Shown one piece after another: positions 1 to 9,362 of a stretch of 64,000 nt of DNA. The notes under the pieces are model-generated. The model was not told where the DNA came from and made no database searches. It saw only the letters and a list, made by a program, of their open reading frames with translations. This DNA is from an uncultured Fidelibacterota bacterium (GTDB lineage: Bacteria; Fidelibacterota; Marinisomatia; Marinisomatales; TCS55), in contig CACHMU010000002.1 of NCBI GenBank assembly GCA_902581045.1, positions 1-64,000 of the forward strand, in the 5' to 3' direction. Within the stretch, counting starts at the first letter, position 1. Each line of letters starts with the position of its first letter. Made by a program: the position numbers and the translations under genes.

Positions 1-666
1 ACTTTTTATGTCAGCCGGACAAAAATAATCGGTTAAACCTTTTGAATATTTTGACTCATAATCATATAGCCCTTTTTTTGGAATAATTTCAACTATTGGA
101 TAAGGTTTATTGCCAATTATAGTTACCGTAATCTCCCTGCCTTTAACAAAATCTTCTATTAAAACAATCCTCGTAAATTTCCGAGCTGAAGCAATAGCCA
201 CATTTAATTCTCTATCATTATTTACTACTGTTAAGCCTATCGTGCTCCCTTGATCATTTGGTTTTACTATTAATGGAAAATTAAATTTATGATTTTTTGG
301 TATTTCTTCATCTTTATCTAATGAAATCCATTCTGGTGTCAAAATCTTTTTTTGTTTAACTAAGGATTTGCTTAACCTTTTGTCCATGCAAATGGCTGAA
401 GCCTCATTGCTAGAACCAGTAAACCTTACTCCTATCGTTTGCAATAGGCCTTGAATAACACCATTCTCACCATCTCCACCATGTAATCCATTGAATACCA
501 GATCTAAATTTTTTAAATCATTCATTAAACTATCAATACCATTAATTGGATCAATGCTAATTACATCATGTCCGAGTTCTTTACATGCAGAAATAATTGC
601 ACTTCCTGAATTTAAAGAGACCTCTCTTTCTTCAGAGTTTCCACCATTTAACACTCCAATTTTCAT
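1..666 (-). CDS. ddl: D-alanine--D-alanine ligase, 3' end off the window
   Basis: Cytoplasmic ATP-dependent ligase that joins two D-alanines for the peptidoglycan stem peptide. The first 222 residues are visible; family members run about 300-350, so the C-terminal part of the ATP-grasp fold lies beyond the left edge. Seen: an N-terminal GGNSEEREVSLNSG segment (residues 8-21), HGGDGENG (62-69) in place of the usual HG-x-x-GEDG, MDK (94-96), the nucleotide-binding lysine segment VKPNDQGST (134-142) and YDYESKY (201-207). The ATG at 664-666 starts one base after the stop of the upstream phosphatase gene, so it is probably the last gene seen of a long leftward operon that also carries ftsK. Family assignment is firm. 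Confidence 0.93.
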   Translation of the reverse strand, partial: MKIGVLNGGNSEEREVSLNSGSAIISACKELGHDVISIDPINGIDSLMNDLKNLDLVFNGLHGGDGENGVIQGLLQTIGVRFTGSSNEASAICMDKRLSKSLVKQKKILTPEWISLDKDEEIPKNHKFNFPLIVKPNDQGSTIGLTVVNNDRELNVAIASARKFTRIVLIEDFVKGREITVTIIGNKPYPIVEIIPKKGLYDYESKYSKGLTDYFCPADIKS

Positions 667-667
667 C

Positions 668-1228
668 TTATAATTTTTCCATAATTTCTGCTCCAACCAT
701 AATATTATCAGCAATTAGTTTTGGAGCTAATCCATTTAAATTATTTTTAGAAGTTTCCCCTTCTCCAGTTAACACAAGCATTGTATCCATATTCAAATTT
801 AATCCGGCTTCAATATCAGATACAGCATCACCAATCATAATAGAATTGCTAATATCAATATCATGCTCTTTAGCAGCTAACTTAAACATGCCGGTTCCTG
901 GCTTACGATTTTCAGATGCTTCATCAGGATGATCTGGGCAAAAATATATGCCAACAAGATTTAGATCATTTTCATAAAACTCATTTAAAATATAATTATT
1001 AATCTTACTAAGCTCATCTAATTCTATTTTACCTCTTGCTAAGCCAGATTGATTTGTAATAATACAAAACCTTGATGCGTAAACATTCATTCTTTTCAAG
1101 GCATCAATTGTAAAATCGTAAAATTTAAAATCATTTAAAGAACTAATATAGCCAGGGTCAGGATTCAATGTCCCATCACGGTCAAGAAAAATTGTATCAT
1201 ATTTTTTTATTATTTTTTTCATTTTCAT
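668..1228 (-). CDS. HAD-IIIA phosphatase, GmhB/HisB-N-like
   Basis: A 186-residue cytoplasmic HAD-superfamily phosphatase. Motif I DRDGTLN has the two catalytic aspartates D16 and D18, motif II is in FCIITNQSG, motif III is the KPGTG lysine and motif IV is GDAVSDIEAG. Overall layout is that of D-glycero-D-manno-heptose 1,7-bisphosphate phosphatase (GmhB), a lipopolysaccharide heptose enzyme. The zinc loop differs: GmhB has C-x-H followed by C-x-C, whereas here CPDHPDE runs straight into NRKPG and the second cysteine pair is missing. No other heptose gene is nearby, so the substrate is uncertain; a sugar bisphosphate or histidinol phosphate are alternatives. It sits 4 bases after the upstream membrane gene and 1 base before ddl. 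Confidence 0.8.
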   Translation of the reverse strand: MKMKKIIKKYDTIFLDRDGTLNPDPGYISSLNDFKFYDFTIDALKRMNVYASRFCIITNQSGLARGKIELDELSKINNYILNEFYENDLNLVGIYFCPDHPDEASENRKPGTGMFKLAAKEHDIDISNSIMIGDAVSDIEAGLNLNMDTMLVLTGEGETSKNNLNGLAPKLIADNIMVGAEIMEKL

Positions 1229-1232
1229 TTAT

Positions 1233-2186
1233 TCATTTTGTTATATCTTTAAGTCTAACAGAACTACTAATAAAAAAAAATGCACCTATTGAAATTAATG
1301 GAATAAAACCAACAAAATGTAATAATACTGCAAAGGACTGAGATGCTAGTCGATCAAATAAAAACATTTCAGTTAATACATAAATAGCTGCAGCGTGGTA
1401 CGTTCCGATCGCTGATGGAGCTGCAGGTATAGCAATGGCTAAAGATGTAAATACTAGAACAATTCCAACGCCAATCCAATTTAAACCAATCCCTGTAGCT
1501 AAATTAACTGTCCATGTAATAAGATAGTATAGAAACCACATTGTAATTGTTGAAAAAATAATCTTCCATAAATCTTTTTTATCTGGCAATGAGGTTAATC
1601 CATCAATGATACTATTAACAATATTTGCCATATTTTTAAAAATAGGGAATTTTGTTAAATAATTGAAAAAATGAGATTGATTATTCTTTAATAAAAAAAT
1701 ACAAAATAATCCTGCAAGAGTAATTAAGACTGCAAATAACATAAATTGACTACTTTCGTAAGAGACAGGATATAGGAATATAAACAAAAACATTGTAGAA
1801 ATTAGTCCAAGCATATCGATAAGTCGTTCTGTAAGAATTGTCCCAAATGCTGTAGTCGTTTGGATTGTAGATGCTTGCGATATTGAATAGGCTCTTAATA
1901 ACTCACCTAATCTAAATGGAAAAACCGCATTCCCAAAATAGCCGGTCATGATAGATGAAAATAAATGGTTGATTTTTACTGATTCAATTGATTTAATCAT
2001 TATTTGCCATCGGAATGCACGTATAATTACTGTTATAATTAATAAAATTGAACCGAAAAATAACCAAATTATATTAGCTGAAGATAGATTCACCCAAAGA
2101 TCTTGAGTATTTACCTTACTAAATGAATAGTAAAGACCAATGCAACTAATTATTATACTAATTAATAACTTAAGCCACTTATTCAC
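1233..2186 (-). CDS. Lysylphosphatidylglycerol synthase-type membrane protein (UPF0104/YbhN family)
   Basis: A 317-residue inner-membrane protein with roughly seven or eight hydrophobic segments and no soluble catalytic domain. It carries the family signature GYFGNAVFPFRLGELLRA (residues 82-99), matching the flippase-like transmembrane domain of the LPG_synthase_TM family. The cytosolic aminoacyl-transferase half of true MprF enzymes is absent, so lysyl-PG synthesis is unlikely; a lipid transport or flipping role is inference from the family. The start overlaps the stop of the LolA-like gene by 8 bases, so the two are probably translationally coupled. Confidence 0.8.
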   Translation of the reverse strand: MNKWLKLLISIIISCIGLYYSFSKVNTQDLWVNLSSANIIWLFFGSILLIITVIIRAFRWQIMIKSIESVKINHLFSSIMTGYFGNAVFPFRLGELLRAYSISQASTIQTTTAFGTILTERLIDMLGLISTMFLFIFLYPVSYESSQFMLFAVLITLAGLFCIFLLKNNQSHFFNYLTKFPIFKNMANIVNSIIDGLTSLPDKKDLWKIIFSTITMWFLYYLITWTVNLATGIGLNWIGVGIVLVFTSLAIAIPAAPSAIGTYHAAAIYVLTEMFLFDRLASQSFAVLLHFVGFIPLISIGAFFFISSSVRLKDITK

Positions 2187-2745
2187 GAAGGTCTATAATT
2201 TCTACATTTTGTGGGTTAAAATTATCATAAAGAGCAAGTTCCCCAATCTTAAAATTGTTTACAGTAAGTATTACAGATTGATCATAGCCATAATTTATAT
2301 TAATCTCTTTTGGCTGACCTGAATTATACATTATCATACTGCCGTCATATTCCATTGATTCAATACGAAAATCTAATTTAACATAATCTCCTACTAATGT
2401 AGTTTTACCTAAACTAAGTTCTTTAAAATCTCCTGTAAGCAAATCAAAAATTGTGATTTCTCCTTCAACCTTCTTATCAATAATGAGTTGATTATCGATT
2501 TTGTTCCATGTCTTAATAATGTCATCATTTATGAATACTGTTTCATTTTGCAATTCTAGTATATATTTATTTTTTCCCTTTATTTCAATAAAACCAGTAT
2601 CAATTATGGTTGATTCGAACTGCTTCTGATGTATTACGACTGAAATTGATACACCATCTAGATGGTTAACTATATCAATAAATTTTTTGTACCAATTATT
2701 AGATTGAAAAGATAGTCCTGCTATTAACAGAATAACATATAACAT
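2179..2745 (-). CDS. lolA: LolA-like outer-membrane lipoprotein carrier
   Basis: A 188-residue protein with a short N-terminal hydrophobic stretch (residues 1-13, probable signal peptide) followed by an all-beta pattern typical of the LolA/LolB half-barrel. The order of strands, the K-x-x-x-E-L-Q-N segment near residue 63 and the closing ...VEIIDLRE fit LolA proteins, which ferry lipoproteins across the periplasm from LolCDE to the outer membrane. Sequence identity to textbook LolA is weak by eye, so the name rests on pattern, length and its place directly after ftsK, an arrangement found in many Gram-negative genomes. Spacing to ftsK is 7 bases. Confidence 0.72.
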   Translation of the reverse strand: MLYVILLIAGLSFQSNNWYKKFIDIVNHLDGVSISVVIHQKQFESTIIDTGFIEIKGKNKYILELQNETVFINDDIIKTWNKIDNQLIIDKKVEGEITIFDLLTGDFKELSLGKTTLVGDYVKLDFRIESMEYDGSMIMYNSGQPKEININYGYDQSVILTVNNFKIGELALYDNFNPQNVEIIDLRE

Positions 2746-2752
2746 TGCAAAG

Positions 2753-5140
2753 CTACTCTAAGGTTTCTAAATATGATTCATCCACTAGGACTTCCCTAGC
2801 CTTACTTCCAGTAAATGGGCCCACTATACCTACTTGTTCCATATCGTCAATTAGCCTTGCTGCTCTAGAGTATCCTACTTTTAAGCGCCTCTGAATAAGA
2901 GATATTGATCCCTGTTGATGCATAACAACTAATTTTATAGCTTCATTAAAAAGATCATCTGTGCCACTACTTTGGCTTTCATCAACAAGACCACCAGCCC
3001 CTAAAGTTTCTTTTGGGCTCGCAATAATAAGCTCATCTGCTTTTGATTGCTCAGAAATATGCTTCATCAGCCCTTCTATTTCTTTTAAATCCAAATAGGC
3101 ATTGTGAAGACGAATAGGTTCTGAAGATCCATATCCTAAATATAGCAAATCGCCACGACCAATTAATTTTTCAGCTCCAGGAGAATCAATTATAGTTCTT
3201 GAATCAATTTTTGTTGCTACTTGAAATGCTATCCTAGATGGGAAGTTTGCTTTAATAACTCCAGTAATCACATCAACAGATGGTCTTTGCGTTGCTACGA
3301 CTAAATGAATACCTACAGCTCTTGCCAATTGAGCTAATCGAGCGATCGGCGCTTCAACCTCTTTAGCATTAAGCATCATTAAATCGGCCAATTCATCAAT
3401 TAATACTACAATAAAGGGCATTATATCCTCACCTTTATCTTCCATTTTTTTGTTATACTCAGAAATATTTCTAACTACGGCATCTGCAAGCACATCATAT
3501 CTTCTACCCATTTCCTTTTCAACTGCACGTAGCGCAAGTACAGCATTCTCTGGTTTAGTTACAATTGGTTCATCAATATCTTCTATTTTTAATAAATGAT
3601 AATCTTTCAAAGAACGATAAACGGCCATTTCCACTTTCTTTGGGTCAATAATAACAAACTTTACTTCATCGGGAGTTGCTTGATAAAGCATGCTTGCTAA
3701 AATAGTGTTCATACAAACTGACTTACCAGATCCAGTAGTTCCGGCAATCAATAAATGAGGCATTTGCGCCAAATCAAGAGTTGCAATTTCGCCTGTTGTA
3801 TTTTTTCCTACAGCCAGAGTAAGCTTTGACTTCGACGATGCAAATTTTTCTGAATTAATTACTGACTTAAAATGCACCATATCTGGATTATGATTAGGAA
3901 TTTCTATTCCGACAGAAGATTTTCCTGGAATTGGAGCAATTACACGTACTCTACTGGCTTCCATTACTCTAGCTAAATCATCAGAAAGTGCAACAAATTT
4001 GTTCACTCTAACACCTTCAGCAGGTTCGACTTCAAAAAGTGTAATAACAGGCCCTGGGCTTACATTCACAACTTTACCAACAACACCAAAAGTTTCAAGA
4101 GATTGTTGAAGAAAATTGGCGCGATCGACGAGCTCTTCCTTACTCATTCCACTTTGAATATTTACTGAAGGATTTTCCAATATATCAACAGGAGGTAATT
4201 GGTAAGCTTTTTTAGGAGCTTTTCTATCTTCAACTTGATCTAAATCAACTTCGGCTTCTTCAACTATCTCCCCAACTTCTATATCTGAGAGAGCACCCGT
4301 TTCATTTATATCATTTGTTTTTAAACTGGGTGATGATGTTTTAGAAGATTGATCCTCAATCTTTTCGTCATTATCTTGAATGTCTTTATCTAATGGTTTA
4401 TTCTCACTATTTAAGTCCCCATTGTTTTCATTAGATCCATTTAATTCAACCTCATTCTTTTCCTCTAAAGAGCTAATTTCATTTGGTTTATCATTTTTTT
4501 CATTACTTTGTGAAATATCAAGACTTTCTTCTCTTGACCTATGTTCATCAATTTTTGAAATAAGATTTTGTGTGTGAAGTTTTTTTTCATTTTCAATAGA
4601 TTTTTCCTTAGAAAGCAATTTCTTCTCTTCTTGCTTCTTTTTTACCTTAGCTAATAACTCTTTTATTGGTTCGTAAAAACTAAATCCAAAATATCCTCTT
4701 ATTAAAATAAGCCATAATGCTAAAAGAAGAATTCCACTTCCAATTCTTCCAAGGAAATCAACAAACATCGTCCCTATTAACCCTCCAACCATTCCACTTA
4801 TACTATAAAAGTTGAAAACACCAAAACTAATAGAAAAAAGAATCATAGCCCCGATTATATATCCAGATAATCGAGCTATAGGATCAAAATCTTTATGCGT
4901 AAAAAACCATATACCCCATATAATCCCAAGTAGAGGTAAAACGAAAGATATGTAACCAAACCCTACTTTAATAAAATAATAAGCAATCCATAAACCAAGT
5001 ATACCTAAAGGGTTTTCTATATTTACATTTGGTGAGATGCCAGGATCTTCATTAGGATTATAACCTAATAGGCTAATCAATACCAATGAAGAAACCGTTA
5101 CTAACAATATTCCTAATATTTCTAGCCTTCTTTGGTTCAT
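2753..5140 (-). CDS. ftsK: DNA translocase FtsK/SpoIIIE
   Basis: A 795-residue septal DNA pump that moves chromosome termini apart and activates dimer resolution. About five N-terminal membrane segments occupy residues 8-150. A highly charged Glu/Asn/Lys/Ser linker runs from about 165 to 310. The motor follows, with Walker A GTTGSGKS at about 465-472 and a Walker B stretch FIVVLIDELADL at about 575-586. The C-terminal winged-helix gamma domain that reads KOPS sites is at about 725-795 (RRLKVGYSRAARLID). All parts expected of a full-length FtsK are present; the linker is short compared with E. coli. It lies between gcvT and the LolA-like gene, 7 bases from each. Confidence 0.96.
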   Translation of the reverse strand: MNQRRLEILGILLVTVSSLVLISLLGYNPNEDPGISPNVNIENPLGILGLWIAYYFIKVGFGYISFVLPLLGIIWGIWFFTHKDFDPIARLSGYIIGAMILFSISFGVFNFYSISGMVGGLIGTMFVDFLGRIGSGILLLALWLILIRGYFGFSFYEPIKELLAKVKKKQEEKKLLSKEKSIENEKKLHTQNLISKIDEHRSREESLDISQSNEKNDKPNEISSLEEKNEVELNGSNENNGDLNSENKPLDKDIQDNDEKIEDQSSKTSSPSLKTNDINETGALSDIEVGEIVEEAEVDLDQVEDRKAPKKAYQLPPVDILENPSVNIQSGMSKEELVDRANFLQQSLETFGVVGKVVNVSPGPVITLFEVEPAEGVRVNKFVALSDDLARVMEASRVRVIAPIPGKSSVGIEIPNHNPDMVHFKSVINSEKFASSKSKLTLAVGKNTTGEIATLDLAQMPHLLIAGTTGSGKSVCMNTILASMLYQATPDEVKFVIIDPKKVEMAVYRSLKDYHLLKIEDIDEPIVTKPENAVLALRAVEKEMGRRYDVLADAVVRNISEYNKKMEDKGEDIMPFIVVLIDELADLMMLNAKEVEAPIARLAQLARAVGIHLVVATQRPSVDVITGVIKANFPSRIAFQVATKIDSRTIIDSPGAEKLIGRGDLLYLGYGSSEPIRLHNAYLDLKEIEGLMKHISEQSKADELIIASPKETLGAGGLVDESQSSGTDDLFNEAIKLVVMHQQGSISLIQRRLKVGYSRAARLIDDMEQVGIVGPFTGSKAREVLVDESYLETLE

Positions 5141-5147
5141 AAAAGCT

Positions 5148-6236
5148 TTAGTTTTTTAAACTACCCTTCCTGAAAAAAGGAGAATCAACTATTTTACATT
5201 TTATTTTTTTCCCTCTTACTAACATATACAATTCAATACCTATCTTTGAGAAATCTTTTTGGACATATCCTAGACCAATTCCAACATTTAAAGTAGGAGA
5301 TTGAGTCCCACTTGTAATTTTGCCAATCATAGTGTCATTATAAAAAAGCTCATAACCTTTTCTAGGAATTCCTCTGTCAACCATTTTAATGCATACTAAA
5401 TCTCGACTTAATGAATTATTTATCTGTTCAAGAGCATCTTTACCAACAAAATTATTTTTTTTACTTAACTTAGTTATCCAACCTAATCCTGCTTCAATTG
5501 GATTTGTATTTTCATCGATATCATTACCATATAGTGCATATTTCATTTCTAATCTGAGAGTGTCTCGGCAACCAAGCCCAGCAGGATGAATCAGATCAGA
5601 ACCTCCTGTTATAATTGCATCCCAAATTTTCACTATATTTTTATTATCTGCATATATTTCATAACCAAGTTCTCCGGTGTAACCCGTTCTGGAAATTGTA
5701 CATGGGAAATTATCAAATTTTGCAATTTCGAATTGATAATACTTCAACTTATTAATTTCAACATCGATCAAATTATTAAGTATTTCTCGTGACTTAGGGC
5801 CTTGAAGTGCAATCAATCCTACTTTCTGGCTAATATCAATTATATCCACATCCTTTGGCTTGTGAGCCATAAGCCAATCAAAGTCTTTAGTGGCATTTGA
5901 ACAATTTACTACAAGCATAAAATAATCAGGATACCTATAAACAAGTAGGTCATCAACTATACCTCCATCCTCAAAACACATTGCAGAATATTGTACCTGC
6001 CATGGTTCTAAATTGGTGATGTCATTAACAGTTATATATTCAAGAAATTCTTGTGATCCTTTTCCTGAAATGATGATTTCGCCCATGTGACTTACATCAA
6101 AGATACCTGCAGATTCGCGAACAGCAAAATGCTCTTTTGTAATGCTATCATATTGGATGGGCATCATATATCCAGCAAAATCAACTAATTTTGCATTTAA
6201 TTCAATATGCTTTTCATAAAGAGGAGTTTTTTTCAT
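5148..6236 (-). CDS. gcvT: Glycine cleavage system T protein (aminomethyltransferase)
   Basis: A 362-residue cytosolic enzyme that transfers the methylene group from the aminomethyl-lipoyl H protein to tetrahydrofolate, releasing ammonia. Full-length GcvT features are visible: an N-terminal SHMGEI segment, SRTGYTGELGYE in the middle, RDTLRLEMKYALYGND and the C-terminal barrel with GTQSPTLNVGIGLGYV. The ATG overlaps the TGA of the upstream aminotransferase (TGATG). The P and H proteins of the complex are not in this window and no glycine riboswitch is visible in front of the gene, so it is expressed with the surrounding genes. Confidence 0.95.
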   Translation of the reverse strand: MKKTPLYEKHIELNAKLVDFAGYMMPIQYDSITKEHFAVRESAGIFDVSHMGEIIISGKGSQEFLEYITVNDITNLEPWQVQYSAMCFEDGGIVDDLLVYRYPDYFMLVVNCSNATKDFDWLMAHKPKDVDIIDISQKVGLIALQGPKSREILNNLIDVEINKLKYYQFEIAKFDNFPCTISRTGYTGELGYEIYADNKNIVKIWDAIITGGSDLIHPAGLGCRDTLRLEMKYALYGNDIDENTNPIEAGLGWITKLSKKNNFVGKDALEQINNSLSRDLVCIKMVDRGIPRKGYELFYNDTMIGKITSGTQSPTLNVGIGLGYVQKDFSKIGIELYMLVRGKKIKCKIVDSPFFRKGSLKN

Positions 6237-7429
6237 CAGTCTTCAAAATAAGTTTTTAATTTTTTCAATCCTTCATCAATATCTTCAGCAGAAATACCTG
6301 AATATGCAAACCTAATAAAATAATCGACCTCATCTTCTTGAGGCCTACCAAAGTGTTCTCGCGTACAAAATGAAACATTCGCATTATGTAAGGCACCTAA
6401 TTGAAGATCCTCAACTGATTTTAATCCTTTTTTCTTCATAATATCATTTACTTTAGGGAATAAATAAAAAGTAGATTGTGGCGTAGGAATATCAATTCCT
6501 TCAATAGAATTAAGTCCAGAGACAGCAACATCCCTTCGTTTTTTTAATCTACTTAGAATCTCCTCAGGTCCAGACGAATCACCGATAAGTGCCTCTACCA
6601 TCGCTTCCTGTATAAAATGTGTGGTACAGGATTCTGCATTAACATTTAATTTTGCAATAATTTTAATAAGCTTTTCTGGCCCTATAGATCCTCCAACCCG
6701 CCAGCCGGTCATTGCATATTTTTTTGAGAATGTATATAAGATTACAGTTCTCTCTTTCATTCCTGGGATATCAACAATTGATTGTGAATTTCCTCCATAT
6801 CTTATTTCATAGTATGCATCATCTGCTAACACCCAAAGATCATTAGAAATAGCGATTTCGGCTATTTGTTCCATTTCTGATCTTGAAGACTCTGCAGAAA
6901 TAGGATTTTGGTAGTTGTTATATATAAGCGCAACTGTATTACTAGAGATTGAATCTTTTAATCGCTCAAGATCTATATCAAATCCACTGTCTGTTCTAAT
7001 ATATCTATACGGTATAGCCTGTCCACCTTGGTATTCAATTTGAGATTCATAAATAGGATATCCAGGATTAGGATAAAGGACTTCATCTCCAGGATTCATT
7101 ATTGCTGAAATAAACTTTCCAATTGTTGGCTTGCCTCCAGGCTGAATTGCAACATTCTCTGGATTATAATCTATACCTCTACGGTAACCAACATCATTAG
7201 CCAATGCTTCCCTTAATGGTAAAATTCCTTCGGATGGACAATATCCCGTTTTACCATCTTGTATAGCTCTCATTGTAGCTTCAACAATATTTGGTGGTGT
7301 CTTCATATTCAAATCACCCAAATGAAAAGGATATACTTTATTACCCTTACTCGCCCAATCTTTAGCTTGGGCAGAAACGGCAAATGCTGTTTCAGTACCT
7401 AATTGTTTTATTTGTTTAGCATATTTCAT
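6236..7429 (-). CDS. PLP-dependent aminotransferase, class I/II
   Basis: A 397-residue fold-type I aminotransferase of the aspartate aminotransferase superfamily. The PLP-binding lysine is in TFSKKYAMTGWRVGG; the aspartate that contacts the pyridine nitrogen is in WVLADDAYYEIRY; an N-terminal P-x-x-LGDLN stretch and the C-terminal arginine region FIRFAYSG complete the fold. Substrate cannot be read from sequence; aspartate, alanine or an aromatic amino acid are all possible. It follows ruvA by 5 bases and is coupled to gcvT through a one-base stop/start overlap, which might hint at glycine or serine metabolism, but operon position alone is weak evidence. Confidence 0.88.
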   Translation of the reverse strand: MKYAKQIKQLGTETAFAVSAQAKDWASKGNKVYPFHLGDLNMKTPPNIVEATMRAIQDGKTGYCPSEGILPLREALANDVGYRRGIDYNPENVAIQPGGKPTIGKFISAIMNPGDEVLYPNPGYPIYESQIEYQGGQAIPYRYIRTDSGFDIDLERLKDSISSNTVALIYNNYQNPISAESSRSEMEQIAEIAISNDLWVLADDAYYEIRYGGNSQSIVDIPGMKERTVILYTFSKKYAMTGWRVGGSIGPEKLIKIIAKLNVNAESCTTHFIQEAMVEALIGDSSGPEEILSRLKKRRDVAVSGLNSIEGIDIPTPQSTFYLFPKVNDIMKKKGLKSVEDLQLGALHNANVSFCTREHFGRPQEDEVDYFIRFAYSGISAEDIDEGLKKLKTYFED

Positions 7430-7434
7430 AATAT

Positions 7435-8043
7435 TTAAATCATTTTTGATAGTGCTTTCCGAATTAGATCTTCAAGACCACCTTTTAATTCTCCTAATTT
7501 ATTTAACTCTGACAATGTGTTGTTTATTTGATTTGGTTTATAGCCCAAAGATTGTAAAGCATTTCGCACATCTTTAATTAAATTATTATTAATATCATCA
7601 CCTGAAAAGCCAAGCTCATCCTTACTAGAAGTATTATCCGTAAATTTCTCACTCAATTCAACTATAATTCTCTTTGCAGTTTTTGCTCCAATGCCAGGAA
7701 TAACTGTTAATGATTTTACATCGCCAGCAATAATTTGATTTTTAAATTTATTTGGATCTGTTCCTGATAATATATTCATTGCTGATCGAGGTCCAATCCC
7801 ACTTACCATATTTAGATGAACAAAAAGGGATCTTTCAGATAGATCTTTGAATCCATAAAGATCTAAAATATCCTCTTTAACATGCAAATAAGTTAAAATT
7901 TCTATATTCTCACCATTTTTTGGAAGGCTCTCATATGTTACTATTGAAATATTTATTCGGAATCTAATTCCGTAAATATCTATAATAGCTTCCGTTGGAT
8001 TCTTAGATATTAGCTTTCCTGATATTGAATCAATTAGACTCAT
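7435..8043 (-). CDS. ruvA: Holliday junction branch migration protein RuvA
   Basis: A 202-residue subunit that binds four-way DNA junctions and recruits the RuvB motor. Seen: N-terminal OB-fold (about 1-65), two helix-hairpin-helix motifs MVSGIGPRSAMNIL and VIPGIGAKTAKRII, and a C-terminal three-helix domain (about 150-202). The reading frame extends nine codons upstream to 8070, but the start at 8043 (MSLIDSISGKL) is preferred because it matches the family N-terminus and forms a four-base ATGA overlap with the ruvC stop. ruvB is not in the window. Confidence 0.95.
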   Translation of the reverse strand: MSLIDSISGKLISKNPTEAIIDIYGIRFRINISIVTYESLPKNGENIEILTYLHVKEDILDLYGFKDLSERSLFVHLNMVSGIGPRSAMNILSGTDPNKFKNQIIAGDVKSLTVIPGIGAKTAKRIIVELSEKFTDNTSSKDELGFSGDDINNNLIKDVRNALQSLGYKPNQINNTLSELNKLGELKGGLEDLIRKALSKMI

Positions 8044-8528
8044 AAATATTTTTTTTGATTTATATGACATAATGCAACTGCTAAAGCATCTGAAGCATCT
8101 AATGGTTTAGGTGGTTTATCCATATTTAAAATTTTCTGAACCATAAATTGAATTTGCTTTTTATCAGCACCTCCATTGCCTGCAACAGATTGCTTTACTT
8201 TCCGAGGAGCATATGAAGAGGATTGAATATCCATTGATGCTGCTGCCAAAAGCAAAACACCTCGTGCCTGTCCAAGTAAAAGAGCCGATTTTACATTGAT
8301 ACTATAAAAAGTATCTTCAATGGCCATTTGAAATGGATCAAATTTTTTTATCAAATCCTTCATGTTATCATTTAAATATTTTAATCTATTGGGAAGTGAT
8401 TCTCGACTTGGTGGCTTAATAGTGCCATGCGCCACTAAGCGAATTTGATCGTTTTTTTGATCTAAAACTCCGAACCCAGTAATACTTAGGCCAGGATCTA
8501 CACCAATTATTCTTTGTATACTTGACAT
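8040..8528 (-). CDS. ruvC: Crossover junction endodeoxyribonuclease RuvC
   Basis: A 162-residue Holliday junction resolvase with the RNase H-like fold. The acidic active site is intact: the aspartate in IGVDPGLSITGFG near the N-terminus, the glutamate in AIEDTFYS, and the paired aspartates in LDASDALAVALCH near the C-terminus. It lies 20 bases after yebC and overlaps ruvA by four bases, giving the widespread yebC-ruvC-ruvA order. Confidence 0.95.
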   Translation of the reverse strand: MSSIQRIIGVDPGLSITGFGVLDQKNDQIRLVAHGTIKPPSRESLPNRLKYLNDNMKDLIKKFDPFQMAIEDTFYSINVKSALLLGQARGVLLLAAASMDIQSSSYAPRKVKQSVAGNGGADKKQIQFMVQKILNMDKPPKPLDASDALAVALCHINQKKYL

Positions 8529-8548
8529 AGAGATAAATAAAAATTCAA

Positions 8549-9283
8549 TTATAATTGATCATCGTCAACTTCAAAGTTAGAATAGATATTTTGAATATCA
8601 TCATGTTCTTGAAGATGTTCAATCAAATTAATTAGTTTTTTAACGTCATCACCTTCAACCTTTAATATGTTTTTTGGGACCATCTCTATTCCTGTAGAGG
8701 TCACAGTATAACCTTTATCCATTAACTGGTCAGAAAGTTCTACTGTGTTTGAAGGGTCAGTGGTAATTAAAAAAACATTATCTGAAAAAATAAAATCATT
8801 AGCCCCAATCTCAAGGACTTCTTCAAATACTTTATTTTCATCATGCCCATTTGCAACGATTGAAATTTGACCCAATTTTTCAAACATCCATGAAACAGAT
8901 CCATTCTCTCCAAGATTTCCACCATACTTAGCCATCAAATGGCGTATTTCCGCAACTGTTCTATTTTTATTATCCGTCATTATATCCATTAGAATAGCAG
9001 CACCACCAGGGCCAAATCCTTCATAAGTCATCTCTTCATAGTTTGTACCTTCGAGCTCTCCAGCACCTTTTTGGATTGCACGCGCCATAGTGTCATTGGG
9101 CATATTAGCAGCTTTTGCAGTAGAGATAGCTTGCCGCAAACGGGGATTTGCTTCAGGGTCACTTCCACCATTTTTTGCAGAGACCATTAATTCTTTAATG
9201 ATTTTGGTGAAAACTTTTCCCCTTTTTGCATCTTGGGCAGCTTTTTTATGTTTGATATTAGCCCATTTGCTGTGTCCAGCCAT
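8549..9283 (-). CDS. yebC: YebC/PmpR-family protein (translation/transcription factor)
   Basis: A 244-residue member of the TACO1/YebC family. The N-terminus AGHSKWANIKHKKAAQDAKR is the family hallmark, and the ...GPGGAAILMDIMTDNKNR stretch and ferredoxin-like C-terminal domains follow. Family members were named as transcriptional regulators; more recent work ties them to relief of ribosome stalling at proline runs. The reading frame opens at 9316, but the ATG at 9281-9283 begins exactly at the conserved MAGHSKW and has an AAGGAA ribosome site just upstream, so I chose it. It is the first gene of the leftward run that reaches the left edge of the window. Confidence 0.93.
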   Translation of the reverse strand: MAGHSKWANIKHKKAAQDAKRGKVFTKIIKELMVSAKNGGSDPEANPRLRQAISTAKAANMPNDTMARAIQKGAGELEGTNYEEMTYEGFGPGGAAILMDIMTDNKNRTVAEIRHLMAKYGGNLGENGSVSWMFEKLGQISIVANGHDENKVFEEVLEIGANDFIFSDNVFLITTDPSNTVELSDQLMDKGYTVTSTGIEMVPKNILKVEGDDVKKLINLIEHLQEHDDIQNIYSNFEVDDDQL

Positions 9284-9362
9284 AAATTCCTTATGATAAT
9301 GATAAGTTGAATTCAAAATTACGATGATAATTCAATCATTCCCAATGGACGGATTAATATAA

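Noticed and set aside
9284-9316. Longer N-terminus for the YebC-family gene
   Set aside because: The conserved MAGHSKW start and an AAGGAA ribosome site place the start at 9283; the extra 11 residues are not conserved in the family.
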